Shown here: positions 1 to 11,100 of the stretch, piece by piece
How positions within the stretch are numbered: the first letter of the stretch is position 1
How the letters are laid out: each line of letters opens with the position of its first letter
Assembly (NCBI GenBank): GCA_047967505.1
Contig: CM106538.1
Strand: one strand, 5' to 3'
From: Dipteris shenzhenensis
Lineage: Eukaryota > Polypodiophyta > Polypodiopsida > Gleicheniales
Length of the DNA stretch: 64,000 bases
Position numbers and translations under genes: made by a program
The notes under the pieces: model-generated
What the model was told of the DNA's origin: nothing
The model's input: the letters and a program-made list of their open reading frames with translations, nothing else
Databases searched by the model: none

Positions 1-917
1 CATGACTACCCAGGATATGGAGAGTGCGCAGGTACGTGGTTGTGTCTTTACATGTACAATGAGGGATTATGCTTTTTTTACTCTCTTTTGCACACATGTC
101 TTGTACTAACACATTCATGCACACGTGCAGGACTTGTTACAAGTGGGTACCATGCTTGTCCTGTTTGTGGACCGGCTCTAAAATCGCTTGCACGCTACTC
201 CAAACATATGAGGAAAAATATTTATGAAGGTCATGCTCGATACCTTCCGCTCGACCATCTCGCACATGGAGGTCAGCTTGATCCACCACCATCATATTTG
301 AAGGCAAGTGATTGGATTCAAGCTTGGAGGACGAATGGAGAGGAACCTCCTCCTGGTATGAAGAGGCTATAGATCTTTCACGAGCTTCCTTATTGGGGTC
401 AGTTACAAATCAATCATCTCTTGGATCCCATGCATATCTTCAAGAATGTGGGGGCTACTATTTGAGCACACTTGGTTGGTTCCAAGGACTCGAGAGGAGT
501 GCGAGAAGACTTGCATGCTATGAATATGATGTCTTGTTTGTGGCCCCAAGTGCATGCTTCGGGAAAAGTTATCCTCCCGAAAGCAACGTGGATCCTCTCT
601 ACGAGGGAGGAGGCAGCGGTCAAGGCAGACATTGCCTCTTTTCAAACACTGACAGGGTACATGCGTTGCTTGAAAGAAGCATTTTCAAAGGACAATAAGC
701 TTAGTGGCCTCAAGTCCCATGATTGGCACAAGGTCTTACAGGTATTCTAAGTAGAATTAGTGTACCGATAATAGTGATGCGTTAGCGTAATTATTATTAT
801 GTTATATTGTTGACATGACTTCATTGTTGCTTTGATAGTTCATTCTCCCAATTACAATAAAAGGGTGCTTACAAGAAGATGTTAGAAATGTTATATTCAA
901 GATCTGTGGTATTGTGA
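1..917 (+). pseudogene. CACTA (En/Spm) TNP2-type transposase, catalytic half, decayed (element D)
   Basis: This is the DDE-type transposase of a CACTA DNA transposon; TNP2 proteins bind and cut the element ends. The first 31 bases end an exon, bases 32-130 look like an intron (GTACGT donor, GTGCAG acceptor), and the exon from 131 continues in frame with the zinc-binding stretch YHACPVCGPALKS. Further on are the family motifs ELPYWGQLQINHLLDPMHIF and GLKSHDWHKVLQ. A second intron (about 741-838) leads to LPITIKGCLQEDVRNVIFK. The reading frame carries a TAG at 370-372 and a TGA at 463-465, where relatives have sense codons, so this copy is dead. It is the same family as element B (35.3-38.8 kb, minus strand), which has closely matching text. 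The 5' part lies outside the window. Confidence 0.85.
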
Positions 918-1051
918 GGTATGCTTACTATCAAATCGCATTATGTATTTTCTTAATGGACATGTGAAATAGATGGATATCTCAAATATCTTACAGATGC
1001 ATGGACATGTGAAATAGGTGGATATCTCAAAAAGAGATCTCTATATCGAGC

Positions 1052-1705
1052 ATGGAGAAGGCTAGGGTGGAATCCATCGAAGTCATATGCTTGCTTGAGA
1101 AGCACTTTCCCTCAAGCATTATGACAACTCAAGTCCACTTGCTTGTGCACATAGTTGATGAGGTAGCTATAGCAGGTACCGTTCATAATCGATGGATGTT
1201 TTTTTCTCGAGCGGTTTATGAAAACTTTAAAGGGGTTTGTAAGACAAAGAGCAAGACCGGAAGCAAGCATGGCAGAGGGATGGCTTGTGCAAGAGTCATT
1301 AGTATATATCACAGAGTTTCTTGCATCCACAGATCCTGATATGCCGCAAGCTTGGCACAACAAGGATGATGATCGCATCATTGGCGAGGTTCCCCAAGGA
1401 AAAGGGATTGAAAGAAAGATGAGCGAAGAGCAAATGGAGAAATTCAATAAGTTTTGTATCCTCAATAGCCCTGAGATGTAGAAGTGGATTGAGAGATATG
1501 AAGTAGCTAAAGCAGAAAGAATAAATGCAAGGACGAGATTCAGAGTAATGTGCAGGCGATCACAACCATATCCACGAGATTTGGCTCTTCTCCCTACTCA
1601 CATGTCACTTGATTGGCTACAACTGGCTCTACGTAAAGCCGAACATGATGGAGAGACAATAAACGAGCGCGCGAGCGGGAGTTATCATCTGGATGTATGG
1701 TGCAT
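1052..1705 (+). pseudogene. CACTA transposase C-terminal DUF4218 region (element D)
   Basis: Continuation of the transposase at 1-917 after an intron. The DUF4218 signature is clear: ICLLEKHFPSSIMTTQVHLL, then VHNRWM, then MKTLKGFVRQRARPEASMAE. The frame jumps at a T-run near 1200-1210, so the domain is split over two overlapping frames, and a TAG near 1479 interrupts the next stretch (KWIERYEVAKAERINARTRF). The segment ends at a probable donor near 1705. DUF4218 normally follows TNP2 in the same CACTA protein; its exact role is not known. Confidence 0.8.
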
Positions 1706-1784
1706 GTAAGTTTCTTATCTCTTGACGTAATTAAGTAATTATTTGTGGCAATATATGCTATAAAATAGGTGCATCTTCATTGTT

Positions 1785-1976
1785 TTAATGATGCTCTTTT
1801 ACAGTACAAAAAGTACAGTGCATTATGATCATATGGACGACATTTTCGCGTGGAACGCAAGCCATTTCAAAGTCTTCTTCGCTCACTTGTTTGTGGCCGG
1901 ATTGGCCGCTCCTTGGTTGGTGCTAGTACCAAAGGCAAACTTAGAGTTGACGCAAGAGTGGGCGAGCGTGTTTTAA
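1785..1976 (+). pseudogene. CACTA transposase distal exon remnant (element D)
   Basis: A short exon-like piece begins after an acceptor-like TTTTACAG with STKSTVHYDHMDDIFAWN. The same text recurs on the minus strand at about 35300-35390 in element B and, partly, in + orientation at 63975-64000. It is therefore a conserved downstream exon of this CACTA family rather than a chance ORF. The end of element D is not recognisable. Confidence 0.55.
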
Positions 1977-2453
1977 TCATGCATGTCCCTGACGCGCGCG
2001 AACACGAACCCTTGCCTTGCAAGTGCTCGAACTGCGTTTGTCATCGGAGGACCTAGATCTAGAAGAACACATAGGTCTTGTTCAAGAATCCCGCAGCCAA
2101 AAAAGGAGAACACTATCGAACAAATTGTACGCTAAAGCAACACAACACTATGAGAAAGCAAGACAATAGTATTCCGATACCCTCAATGCACTTGCTCTTG
2201 TCGTTGTGACGCTTCGGTTTTAGATTTTCTTCAGCTCCGTGTTCTTTTTCTACGTAGTCAAGGCAGTAACAAAGTTATCACGGTCCTTTCTCAGCACAAT
2301 TTCTTGTATAAAAGCTCTGATTATCAAAGGTGGTTGCGAAAGATCGAAGCTACAGACTAGAGCACGAGCCAGGAAATGAATCGGTAGCATACGAATAAAA
2401 CTGGCAGCAAGACAGGGAGACAATGTTTTCATAAGCATACGCTATACGAATTT
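1977..2453. other. No gene seen
   Basis: Between the CACTA remnant and a tandem repeat I see no coding similarity or structural RNA. The stretch around 1980-2050 has several GACGCGCG/GCGAAC motifs and is more GC-rich than its surroundings. Confidence 0.5.
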
Positions 2454-2640
2454 AGGACGTGGAGGGTCTGCATTCACGAAGTTCACCAACGGGAATAAAG
2501 AAAAGGAGGGCTCAGCGGGCGATACGGAGAGGGCGAGTGAGAGGACGTGGAGCGTCTAGATTCGCGAAGTTCGCCAAGGGGAATAAAGAAAAGAAGGGCT
2601 CAGCGGGCTATACCGGGAGGACGAGTGCAACGAGAGGGAG
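2454..2640. repeat. Two imperfect tandem copies of an ~87-bp unit
   Basis: Each copy starts with AGGACGTGGAG and contains AAGTTC, AATAAAGAAAAG and GGCTCAGCGGGC in the same order. The second copy begins near 2541 and differs by scattered substitutions. Confidence 0.8.
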
Positions 2641-2676
2641 TCGTGCAAGAGGAATATAGAAACAGAGAGACAGCCT

Positions 2677-2909
2677 CTAAGTAGAATGGAGAACGGGATG
2701 GCTGAGCAGGGGATAGGCACAGCTCGAGTGAAGGCAGAGAGAGTCGTAGAGCAGAAATGCATCAAAACCTGCAACAGTTTCGACATCGACAATTTTTAGA
2801 TGTTGTCGTAGATTATGTTTGCGACGTTGTTGTTTCTCTGCTTCGTCGCCCAGACCAGAATGAGCATCGTCAGCGTAGACATTCTTGTTCTCTGCCATGC
2901 TCATAAGGC
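2677..2909 (-). CDS. Possible exon of an unknown antisense gene
   Basis: On the minus strand a good acceptor (GTTTTAG) precedes an ATG at 2898 and a frame starting MAENKNVYADDAHSGLGDEA, followed by a basic, glutamine-rich stretch. I recognise no family. An upstream pyrimidine-rich stretch on the same strand is compatible with an intron 3' end. It could equally be chance; no second exon could be joined confidently. Confidence 0.25.
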
Positions 2910-3800
2910 CTAAAACGAAACACAGTGTCAGTGGTTTGAAACGGAGGAGGAACTTAGGAAATTTGAAAATGAGGATCGAAATTCGCGAACAGTAAGAAAA
3001 CAACTCAACCTTTCTGGAAAATGCCACTACTAGTGTCCACAGAATCCCCGGATAGTTGTGCTTCGTCTCGAGCACAGAGAGGAGGTATGTTTGCCATATA
3101 AAACCGATGATTTGCAAAGCGAAAAATGATGAACAGAAGAGAAGCGAGACCCAGAGGTGGTTTTATAAACGGAGAAGCACTGCCTCGATTTAGGAAGAGC
3201 AATGCAGGACATACTATCCTCGGTCTAGTGTTTGCTATCCTCCGTCTACGTACTTATCGAAGATCCTACACACAGAAGCACCTAGAAACAGTTCAGACAC
3301 AGAACACGGCACGTGAGGTAGTTTCCATGGATCCATGCACGTTTAATGAATTACCTTCACAATAAAAAGATCCAAAAGCTCAATAATCAAACATTGTGGA
3401 TTTCACAATGGCCTAGGAAGAGTCCAGAAAATGCAATTTCCTTGTGATCTTCGTCATGAAAGCTAGAAAATGAAATGTGTAGGATCGAGTGATCGAATTG
3501 TCGAGCCAACAATTTGCCTGCAGTTCGTTCCCCCCACGATCCACTACATTAGTCGAGCTCGTGAAATATGCCGAGAGGCCAAGTATTCTATGTTCATCCG
3601 TGTACGTATCAGAAGGTGCAAGCCTGAGGTTGATTACAACGAAAAAGCCGTGCACGATGAAAATTGGAACAGAGCTGTCAGAAAGAAACAAGGCTGCACA
3701 AACCCAAGGCATCATAGTGTCTAGAACCGGAAAGGCAAAGTAGAGGACGTAAGAAACACAAGACACGCGGGCTAGGCAAAGGATGATCATCAGCATGAGT
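2910..3800. other. No gene seen
   Basis: Several short open frames run on both strands, none with a recognisable motif or consistent splice pattern. No repeat longer than about 20 bp was noticed. Confidence 0.45.
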
Positions 3801-3872
3801 GTTGCCACCCCGAGAGCATCCACGATAGAACTGTGTGTTGCCACCCCGAGAGCATGCACGATAGAACTGTGT
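3801..3872. repeat. Two 36-bp tandem copies
   Basis: GTTGCCACCCCGAGAGCAT followed by a shared tail occurs at 3801 and again at 3837 with one visible difference, so the duplication is recent. Confidence 0.9.
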
Positions 3873-4059
3873 GGGGGAATTACCGGAGATAGGCATACTC
3901 TTGCTACACATGGGTTCTTACCTCTCGATTGTCACTTCTCCTGTGCTCTATCGTGGAATCAACAAAACTCCGACACAAATTTTACACAAGAGTGCTGACA
4001 ATGTCTCCCGCGATCCCAGAATAAATCATCTGTTGTTTTTCGAACAGCTCCTTGATGAG

Positions 4060-4279
4060 GATTGTTCAAAGGGTGATCCTGCTGTGAGAGCACAAGGCTT
4101 TGATCTCAAATCAACAATCTTGGAGAGACACTCGTCATTTGCTTCTGCCTCTGCTCCGTTCATTGGAGGCGTCCCATGCAGGCTTGCAAGTCTCGCTCCG
4201 TGGATTGCTCCTGCTACCTTAGCCTCACTAATTCTGCGCTCAAAACATTCTTATCCCGTTTGAGACGTTCAATTTCACC
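4060..4279 (-). pseudogene. Class-A heat-shock transcription factor fragment (HR-A/B oligomerisation coiled coil)
   Basis: Read on the minus strand from 4279: GEIERLKRDKNVLSAELVRL, then after a stop QEQSTERDLQ, then after another stop TEQRQKQM. This is the heptad-repeat HR-A/B coiled coil through which plant class-A HSFs trimerise; the spacing and the ERLKRDKNVL core are diagnostic. Two glutamine-type codons have become TAG and TGA. After QKQM a frameshift leads into LSKIVDLRS, where the family reads M-M-S-F-L-A-K. The DNA-binding domain that should precede it is absent. An AG immediately before the segment could be the original intron boundary. It is a broken, intron-proximal or transposed relic, not a functional gene. 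Confidence 0.72.
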
Positions 4280-4287
4280 TTACAGAC

Positions 4288-4711
4288 CAAAGCATGAAAA
4301 GAGAAAGGGCAGAGAGAATCCCTACAAAATGCGGTAGTTTCATCGCCTGCGTCCTCGTCACGTTCAGTTTCGTTTTCCTCGACCTGTTGGGAGGCATCTT
4401 GAACCCCAACTGCATGGCTGAGTGAGGAGTTGTTTGAGTGCGCAATTTATAGAATAAGATGAGGAGAGAGCGAACATGAACGCTGTGAACGAACAAAGGA
4501 GAGAGGAGACGCCATGCAAATCGCCAGGTGGAACACAACCATTGGCCGCAACACCAACGAACCGTGAACCACGCATGGAACAATCTACCCAAATCAGAAA
4601 TAAACACGTTAACAAACATGCATTATTTTAAAAATACCATAATTTCGCTTCTCCACAGTCGTTGCCTTAACTTAGGCCTTCCAAAGCAACAAACTAATTT
4701 CGCTTCTCCAA
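4288..4711 (-). promoter_or_regulatory. Possible antisense promoter: TATA-like box upstream of an ATG
   Basis: On the minus strand CTATAAATTGCG (about 4442-4453) precedes ATGs about 30-45 bases downstream that open a short basic frame (MPPNRSRKTKLNV). Nothing further supports a transcript. It may belong to a gene captured with the HSF fragment or be chance. The region otherwise holds no feature. Confidence 0.2.
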
Positions 4712-4803
4712 GGAAGGCCATCATTACTTAGGCTTCCACGTAACACAACACGTGGAAGGCCATCATTACTTAGGCTTCCACGTAACACAACACGTGGAAG
4801 GCC
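4712..4803. repeat. 42-bp tandem repeat, about 2.2 copies
   Basis: Units start with GGAAGGCCATCATTACTT at 4712 and 4754, with an 8-base third start at 4796. Each unit contains CTTCCACGTAACACAACACG, which holds an internal CACGTG-like inverted motif at the unit joint (CACGTGGAAGG). It lies 80 bp upstream of the host gene start and could sit in its 5' UTR or promoter. Confidence 0.9.
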
Positions 4804-4884
4804 AAAAAGGAGTTCAAGTGTATGGGGGAAAAAAATACTCTGAACTCAAAGAATCAGTTCAGTCCAGACACATTTAAAGGCAAT

Positions 4885-5149
4885 ATGCCCAGCACCAGGC
4901 GCTGTCTTGATCTGATATTCACTGCTTTCTTTGTCATCCATGTGTTCGTCACAGTGTTCATTGATTCACAAGTAATTTTTCCTGCTCGATTTTACCCTCG
5001 GGCTTTGCAGAACTTGCTGAAGTGGTATGTTGTCGCATCGGGAGATTACTTGGTCAGGGATAAGCCGCACTTCTTCAAGGGCCTGGTCTTCGCAGAAATC
5101 TTCTTCCAGCTCCCCCTTTTAATCCTTAATGCTTACGGTTTTTACAAAG
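4885..5149 (+). CDS. TMEM97-like exon 1
   Basis: Encodes residues 1-88 and the first base of codon 89: helix 1, the two conserved aspartates and helix 2. The donor is AAAG/GTATAT at 5150. Codon 89 (Gly) is split by the intron. Confidence 0.88.
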
Positions 5150-8100
5150 GTATATGCTCGTAACTGCTTGCCGGATATTTTGCCGTTGTCTTCAGATCAG
5201 CAATCAGTCACTAGATACCGCCCCGATTCACTGTTATGAAAGTATGCGCTGCCTACTGATCTTGGGTACAGGTTCAAAATGGGCCAGAACAACGGGGCTT
5301 ATTTATGGGATACATGCGGCCACCACTCTGGTAAGCACCCAGTTTGAAGTTATCCATAATGCATGTTTTATGTGGCTAGGAACCATTTCACGGCTCTGGG
5401 TCAGAGTTAGTGCCCAACATCTTGTGACACAGATCAAGAACCAAAATAGGAACGCCTACTTCACGAATGCTGAACGGAAGAAAGCTACATTGGAAGTAGC
5501 AGAAGTTAACATAGAAATTGTGGCCAGGAATGCTTTTAGTTTTAGTTCTGCAAATGCTCATAGATGACTTAGGAGAAAACGAAACTGTCTAAGAAGCGAA
5601 TTAGAATTTCAAATAGCAATTAAAGAAGAATTAACCATAACACACATATCATTCAAAAATTCACACAGGAGATAGGTAGAGAAAAGAAAAGACACCGGCA
5701 CCCAATGAGGTGTGAAAGAGGTACACCCCTACCTGGGTATATTTCTTTATTCCAATGATGCAAGGCTTTAATTACAAAAGTTATCTAAATTCTCCGACAA
5801 TCCCCAAGGAAACCAGGAATGGCTTTGAAAAATCAGGGCATATCAAGATTGGGGCTGACATAAGTGCTTGCTTGAGGTCATTAAAGGCTGACTGACCAGC
5901 ATGGTTCCATGCAAAAGCTCCCTTTTTGAGCAAATCAGTAAGGGCAGCTGCTCTTTTAGCATAATGCTTGATGAATCTTCTGTAGAATGATGTCAAGCCT
6001 AGAAAGCCTCTTAGCTGGGTGAGTGGGGAAGGAATTGGCCACTGTTTGATCACTTCAACCTTTGATGGGTCCACTGAAATACCTTCAGGAGAGATAATAT
6101 GGCCTAGATACTCCACTTTTTGTACCATGAAAGAGCACTTGGAGGGCTTAGCATAAAGGTGGTGCATCCTGAGAACCTCACCTTGAACTCATAGTGTCCT
6201 CTTGCTGTCTTGAAAGCTGTTTTGTATTCATCACCCTCTTTAATCCTTATCTGATGGTAACCTGACCTTAGGTCAATCTTAGAGTAGTATTTAGAACCCT
6301 TAAGCTCATCCAATAAGTCATCCAAACTTGTTTTTGATAGTTTCTTTATTGAGCTCTCTGTAATCAACATACATTCTGAAGGTACCATCTTTTTCTTCAA
6401 TAGTAAGATGGGGGATGCAAATGGAGACTGACTAGGGGTGATGAAACCCTTGTCCATCAACTCTTGGCCACTTCCTCTTTTTCAGCTTTAGACAGCCTGT
6501 AAGGTGCCTTCTTGATAGGTCTGGCTCCTTCATCTAAATAAATGGCATGATCCATTTCTCTTTTAGGGGGTAGACCAGGAGGGGGTTCTTTGAATATATC
6601 TTTATATTGCTGTAACAATTGCGACAGGTCCACATCATTAACTTTGAAGTCCTTACCAGGTTTCTGAATGCCTCCAGCTTCTAGTTTTAAAAGCAAATAG
6701 GCTGACCTTGTGAAGTTTTTGTCCAAGTTGCGGCCTGCTGGTATTGCGATAATTCTTTCTATCTTAAATGGTGCGTTGCCCTATCAGCTAGATTTAGATT
6801 TAAATGCTCGTTTGGGAGAGACTAAAATGAAATCGTTTAGACTTCACAAGCAGTTGTAGCTTGAATGAAGAGATTTGGACTACTTTTTGATTAGCTTTCT
6901 CCTTTAGTGCTAGCCTTCGTCATGGCTGAGTTTGCCCTTCACCTCCAGAGTGTCGACAGAAACTCAATACGAAGACTTTGTATAAATGGATGCTCAAGTA
7001 TGTGTGGGTGTGTGGATTTGTATGTGTGAGAGCATACTTTTATACTATGGTCTACACCCACTGTTGGCGTTGATGACGTCAGTGGGGATGTCATAGTAGC
7101 TAGTCCCTACTATGCGTGATGGAGTTTATGGTTTTCAATTTTAATAAGAATTGAAACTGCACTATGTTGTGTTTTTAGAGGATGAGTTTGGGAATGTTCC
7201 TGGATTCATCTAGGTACATGCTTCTGCCGTATTAGCGGACATGCAAATTTCACCTTGTGAAGTTTTCGTCCAAGTTGCGGCCTATTGGTATTGCGATAAT
7301 TCTTAAATGGTGCGTTGCCCTATCAACTAGATTTAGATTTAGATGCTCGTTTGGGAGAGACTAAAATGAAATCGTTTAGACTTCACAAGCAGTTGTAGCT
7401 TGAATGAAGAGATTTGGACTACTTTTTGATTAGCCTTCTCCTTTAGTGCTAGCCTTTGTCATGACTGAGTTTGCCCTTCACCTCCGGAGTGTCGACGGAA
7501 ACTCAGTACAAAGACTTTCTATAAATGGATGCTCAAGTATATGTGGGTGTGTGGATTTGTATGTGTGAGAGCATACTTTTATACTATGGTCTACACCCAC
7601 TGTTGGGTGCTGATGACGTCAGTGGGGATGTCATAGAAGCTAGTCCCTACTATGTGTGATGGAGTTTATGGTTTTCAATCTTATGAGTGACTCTTGTGAG
7701 ATTGAAACTGCACTATGTTGTGTTTTAAGAGGATGAGTTTGGGAATGTTCCTGGATTCATCTAGGTATAGGCTGACCTTCTTGAGGAGCCTCTTTACTTG
7801 CTTAGCTGTCACCATCTGAAATTTCTGAGAGTGAATTTTAGACAGACAAACCTCCTTGCCCATGTCTAGGTAAGTCAGTAAACTTACCTAGAGTCTTGAG
7901 CCAATCACAGCCAAGTATAATGTCAATGGGTCCCAGATTGAAGGCAAAGAGATCGATAGTACATGAATACTCTGAGGAGAGATTAATTGCAATTTCAGGA
8001 CAGATTCTCTGACTAGTGGTAAAGGTGCCATCAGCTACTTCAACCCCCAAGCTACGTGGTAGATCATCCACAGGCAGCTTCAATGAGTGGATAGACTTGG

Positions 8101-11100
8101 CATTTGCAAAACTATGAGTGCTTCCACTATCCACGAACACATAAGCATCTCTGCCCATGACCTGCCCTGAAGGTGTGGGACTTTTTATACAGTCGAGAGC
8201 ATGGGTGGATATGGTGTATGCTTCTGACTGAGTGTCCCAGAAAGCTCTTCATCAGTAACAGCCCCATTGCCCTTGCCCTCAGCTTCTCTGCAGGGTTCAT
8301 AGCAACGTGTGGTATTCTCAAGATTCCAGGTCCTTTGAGCCATTCATGGCTCTCAGTTCACCATAATTGAAGCCCCCGGGGTTGAACACATAGTTCTCAT
8401 CCGCCACCTCATCATCTCTGAGAACTTCGTGCCCACAATCCTGAAACTCCTCTGCACCCTCAGACTCATCCTCAGATTCTGAAACCTCTATAAGCATACT
8501 CAATTTACCTGGGACTGATTTAGCTTTGCATACCTTGTTGTGATCCACACCCCATTTCGCACCACATTTAAAACGAAGTCCTTTCTTCCTTCTCTCATCC
8601 ATTAGGGACTGAGATAGCTTCTTGTGAACCTCCTTCTTTCCCTTATCTTCATCCAAGTGCTTATCATCAGATTTAGAATCCTGGCCGAAAGTATTAGTCT
8701 TTGAGATCTTGACAGTAGGATATTTAGGAACTATTCTACCTGTCCCATAAGTTGGTGGAGAAGACTTAGAACCCAAATGAAGTTTCTGCTCACCCATGGT
8801 CTTCCTCCCACTATGATCCAAAGTAGATAGCTTCTGGAAGGTCCCAATTCCAATAGATTTCTCCCTAGAGTTGTACTTAGGCTCATATAATTCTGGCAAC
8901 TGCATGGCTTCATCCAATGACTTGGGTCCATATGCCATTACATCTGAGGCAATTGATGATTGCAGCCCATGTATAAATCTGATGATTCTCTGCTTCTCAT
9001 CTACTCCTTTCACAACAGGGAGAACTTCCAAAATTGTTTGATGTAATTTCTAACCGATCCATTTTGCACCAAGTCATACCACTGACATACATACTGATCC
9101 TATATATATATATATATACATATATACATGTATATAAACAATCAAAGGGGAGAGAAACGTAACAACCATTTCATGTTTAAACTCTTACCATGTGGCCATA
9201 TCTGGTCTAAGTCCACTGCTCATTTCCTGAAGGTAACGCCTCCACCATGAGTGGGCATAATCCTCCAAATGAAGAACTGCACACTGATTTTGGCAGCATC
9301 ACTTATTGGGCTTAATTTAAAGTAGTCTTCCAGCTTACTTATCCATTCCTGCAACTCATTAGGTGAATTTGTAAAATGATCATATCCTTATAATCCTTGC
9401 CCAAGCTTGTACTAACTCCTGTATTTTACCTTGAGTAGCCTTCACAAACTGAGTAAAGGTCATGGTGTCTCTCACATCAGGGTCTAACTGGTTGTAGGTG
9501 AACAATTGCTTAGTCAAGAATTCACCTCTCCTAAGGGAGGCTTGGTACACTTTGGATGAGCTGGGCACACCATCAAGACCTGTCTCATGGGCTGGACTAA
9601 ATTCGAACCTCCTGACTGAGTTGTATTCCATGAGGGGACAGATTTGGGAGATTGTTGTGGATGTGACCTTCTAGCTTCAGCCATAAATTCATTCCTACTT
9701 GGGTTCAATTGAGCCAGTCCGAGATCCATAGGCTTCTTAGGTGGATCATCCATGGCATTTTCCTTACCCTTTGACTCCTGACTAAGTTCACATCACTTCT
9801 CATGGTCCTTAACTGAGTGAAAGCATTGTCAAACTTAGCTTTGGAGTGTCCTTACCCCTTGGCTCAACCCTACTCCTAACGAAGTTCACATCACTTCTCA
9901 TGGTCCTTAACTGAGTGAAAGCATTGTCAAACTTAGCCTTGGAGTCTTTCCACACGTTCAACCCTTTGTTCTAGCACTAAAGTGAGTTGCCCTAATTGGC
10001 TAAATAGCTTTTGCTGCTGGTCCAGAGGCTGCTGCATCAGTTTGCTCTGTTTGTCCATCATTTGCTCTTGCTGCTCCAACATGATTGCCATGAAGCCTTC
10101 AAAATCCAGCTTGTCCTTGTGGGGAGGGGACTTCGTTGGTGAGTGGACATGGGAACTTGGGGAAGGATTCTGAGATTTTCCCATAGGCTCATGATCACTG
10201 TCCATGTCATCATCCCTAAGGGCCAACTGACACAATCCAGCACTCCTGAAACCTCTGATCTGCAAGCAAACACAAGAACACACCCACGTGAGGAAACTGA
10301 GCAGGCTGCTCACCACCCAACCATGACATCTACGAGATGTGATCCCGAATCAAAAGATGTCCCGTTCGAGCCACGAGTTGAGCTATTGGCACGAACTCCC
10401 AACTAGATCCTAACCAGCCTGGTGTCCCATACCACCTGGTGGCGCTGTGAAGCTTGGGATTTGCTGCTGGGCCTTGGGCTACGCTATGATGCAGGCGCGC
10501 GTCCGCGACTCAAACCAGGATCAGACCTAGCACCTGGGAACGAGACTTGCTCCCATCGGTTCTCTGAGAACTGAACCTCTGGGCCCCTTATATAGACTCG
10601 GGCCCCAAGCGCCAAAAATAGCGAAGACCTCTAACTGGTTCGTACCCTTGCCACTCAACCCGAGAATCAAGCTTGCCTAGCTCTAAGCCTCCCCAGGCTA
10701 CCTAAGCTAGTCTTGTGTACCGAGTACACATCGGATACCAATCCGTGCACATGACATACTTCCCCTCCTCTAAGAACTCACTCCTGAGTTCGCTAAAAAA
10801 CCCGGGAATGTCCTCTGGAGGTTCTGTAATGTCTCCCATGTTGCATCCTCCTCAACACGATCCTTCCACTTGATCTTGTATTCCGTGACAGTTCTATTAC
10901 GAATCTGTCTTTCACGAAATTCAAGAATACACTCAGGTTCGTGGGGAATAAAAGTCAAATCTGTAACTTCTATTATTTCTTGAGGAGAAACAAGTTGATC
11001 ATCTGCACCCAATACTTCTTTCAGTCTACTCACATGAAGTATTGGATGTACTTTAACATCAGGGGGCAATTCTAGTCGATATGCAACTGGTCCAATTCTT

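Larger units (their letters stand above)
5781..10756 (-). mobile_element. Ty3/gypsy element R1, truncated
   Basis: Reading right to left: a presumptive LTR/leader (about 10400-10756), gag (8318-10316), protease (7838-8158) and part of reverse transcriptase (5781-6726). RNase H beyond its first residues, integrase and the 3' LTR are missing. A 1-kb insertion with duplicated halves sits between protease and RT (6710-7766). No domain is open from end to end, so it cannot move by itself. Confidence 0.82.

Noticed and set aside
3413-3859. 148-codon minus-strand ORF
   Set aside because: Includes the 36-bp tandem repeat, has no recognisable motif and is contradicted by frames of similar length on the other strand.
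4822-4884. Upstream in-frame ATG as start of the TMEM97-like protein
   Set aside because: The 21 extra residues are polar and unlike family N-termini; the ATG at 4885 is 4 codons before the conserved Arg-Arg-Cys. Not excluded by sequence alone.
5331-5567. Open frame continuing from exon 2 to 5567 as an alternative C-terminus
   Set aside because: Sequence after the GTAAGC donor has no similarity to the family, while the distant exon 3 fits exactly.
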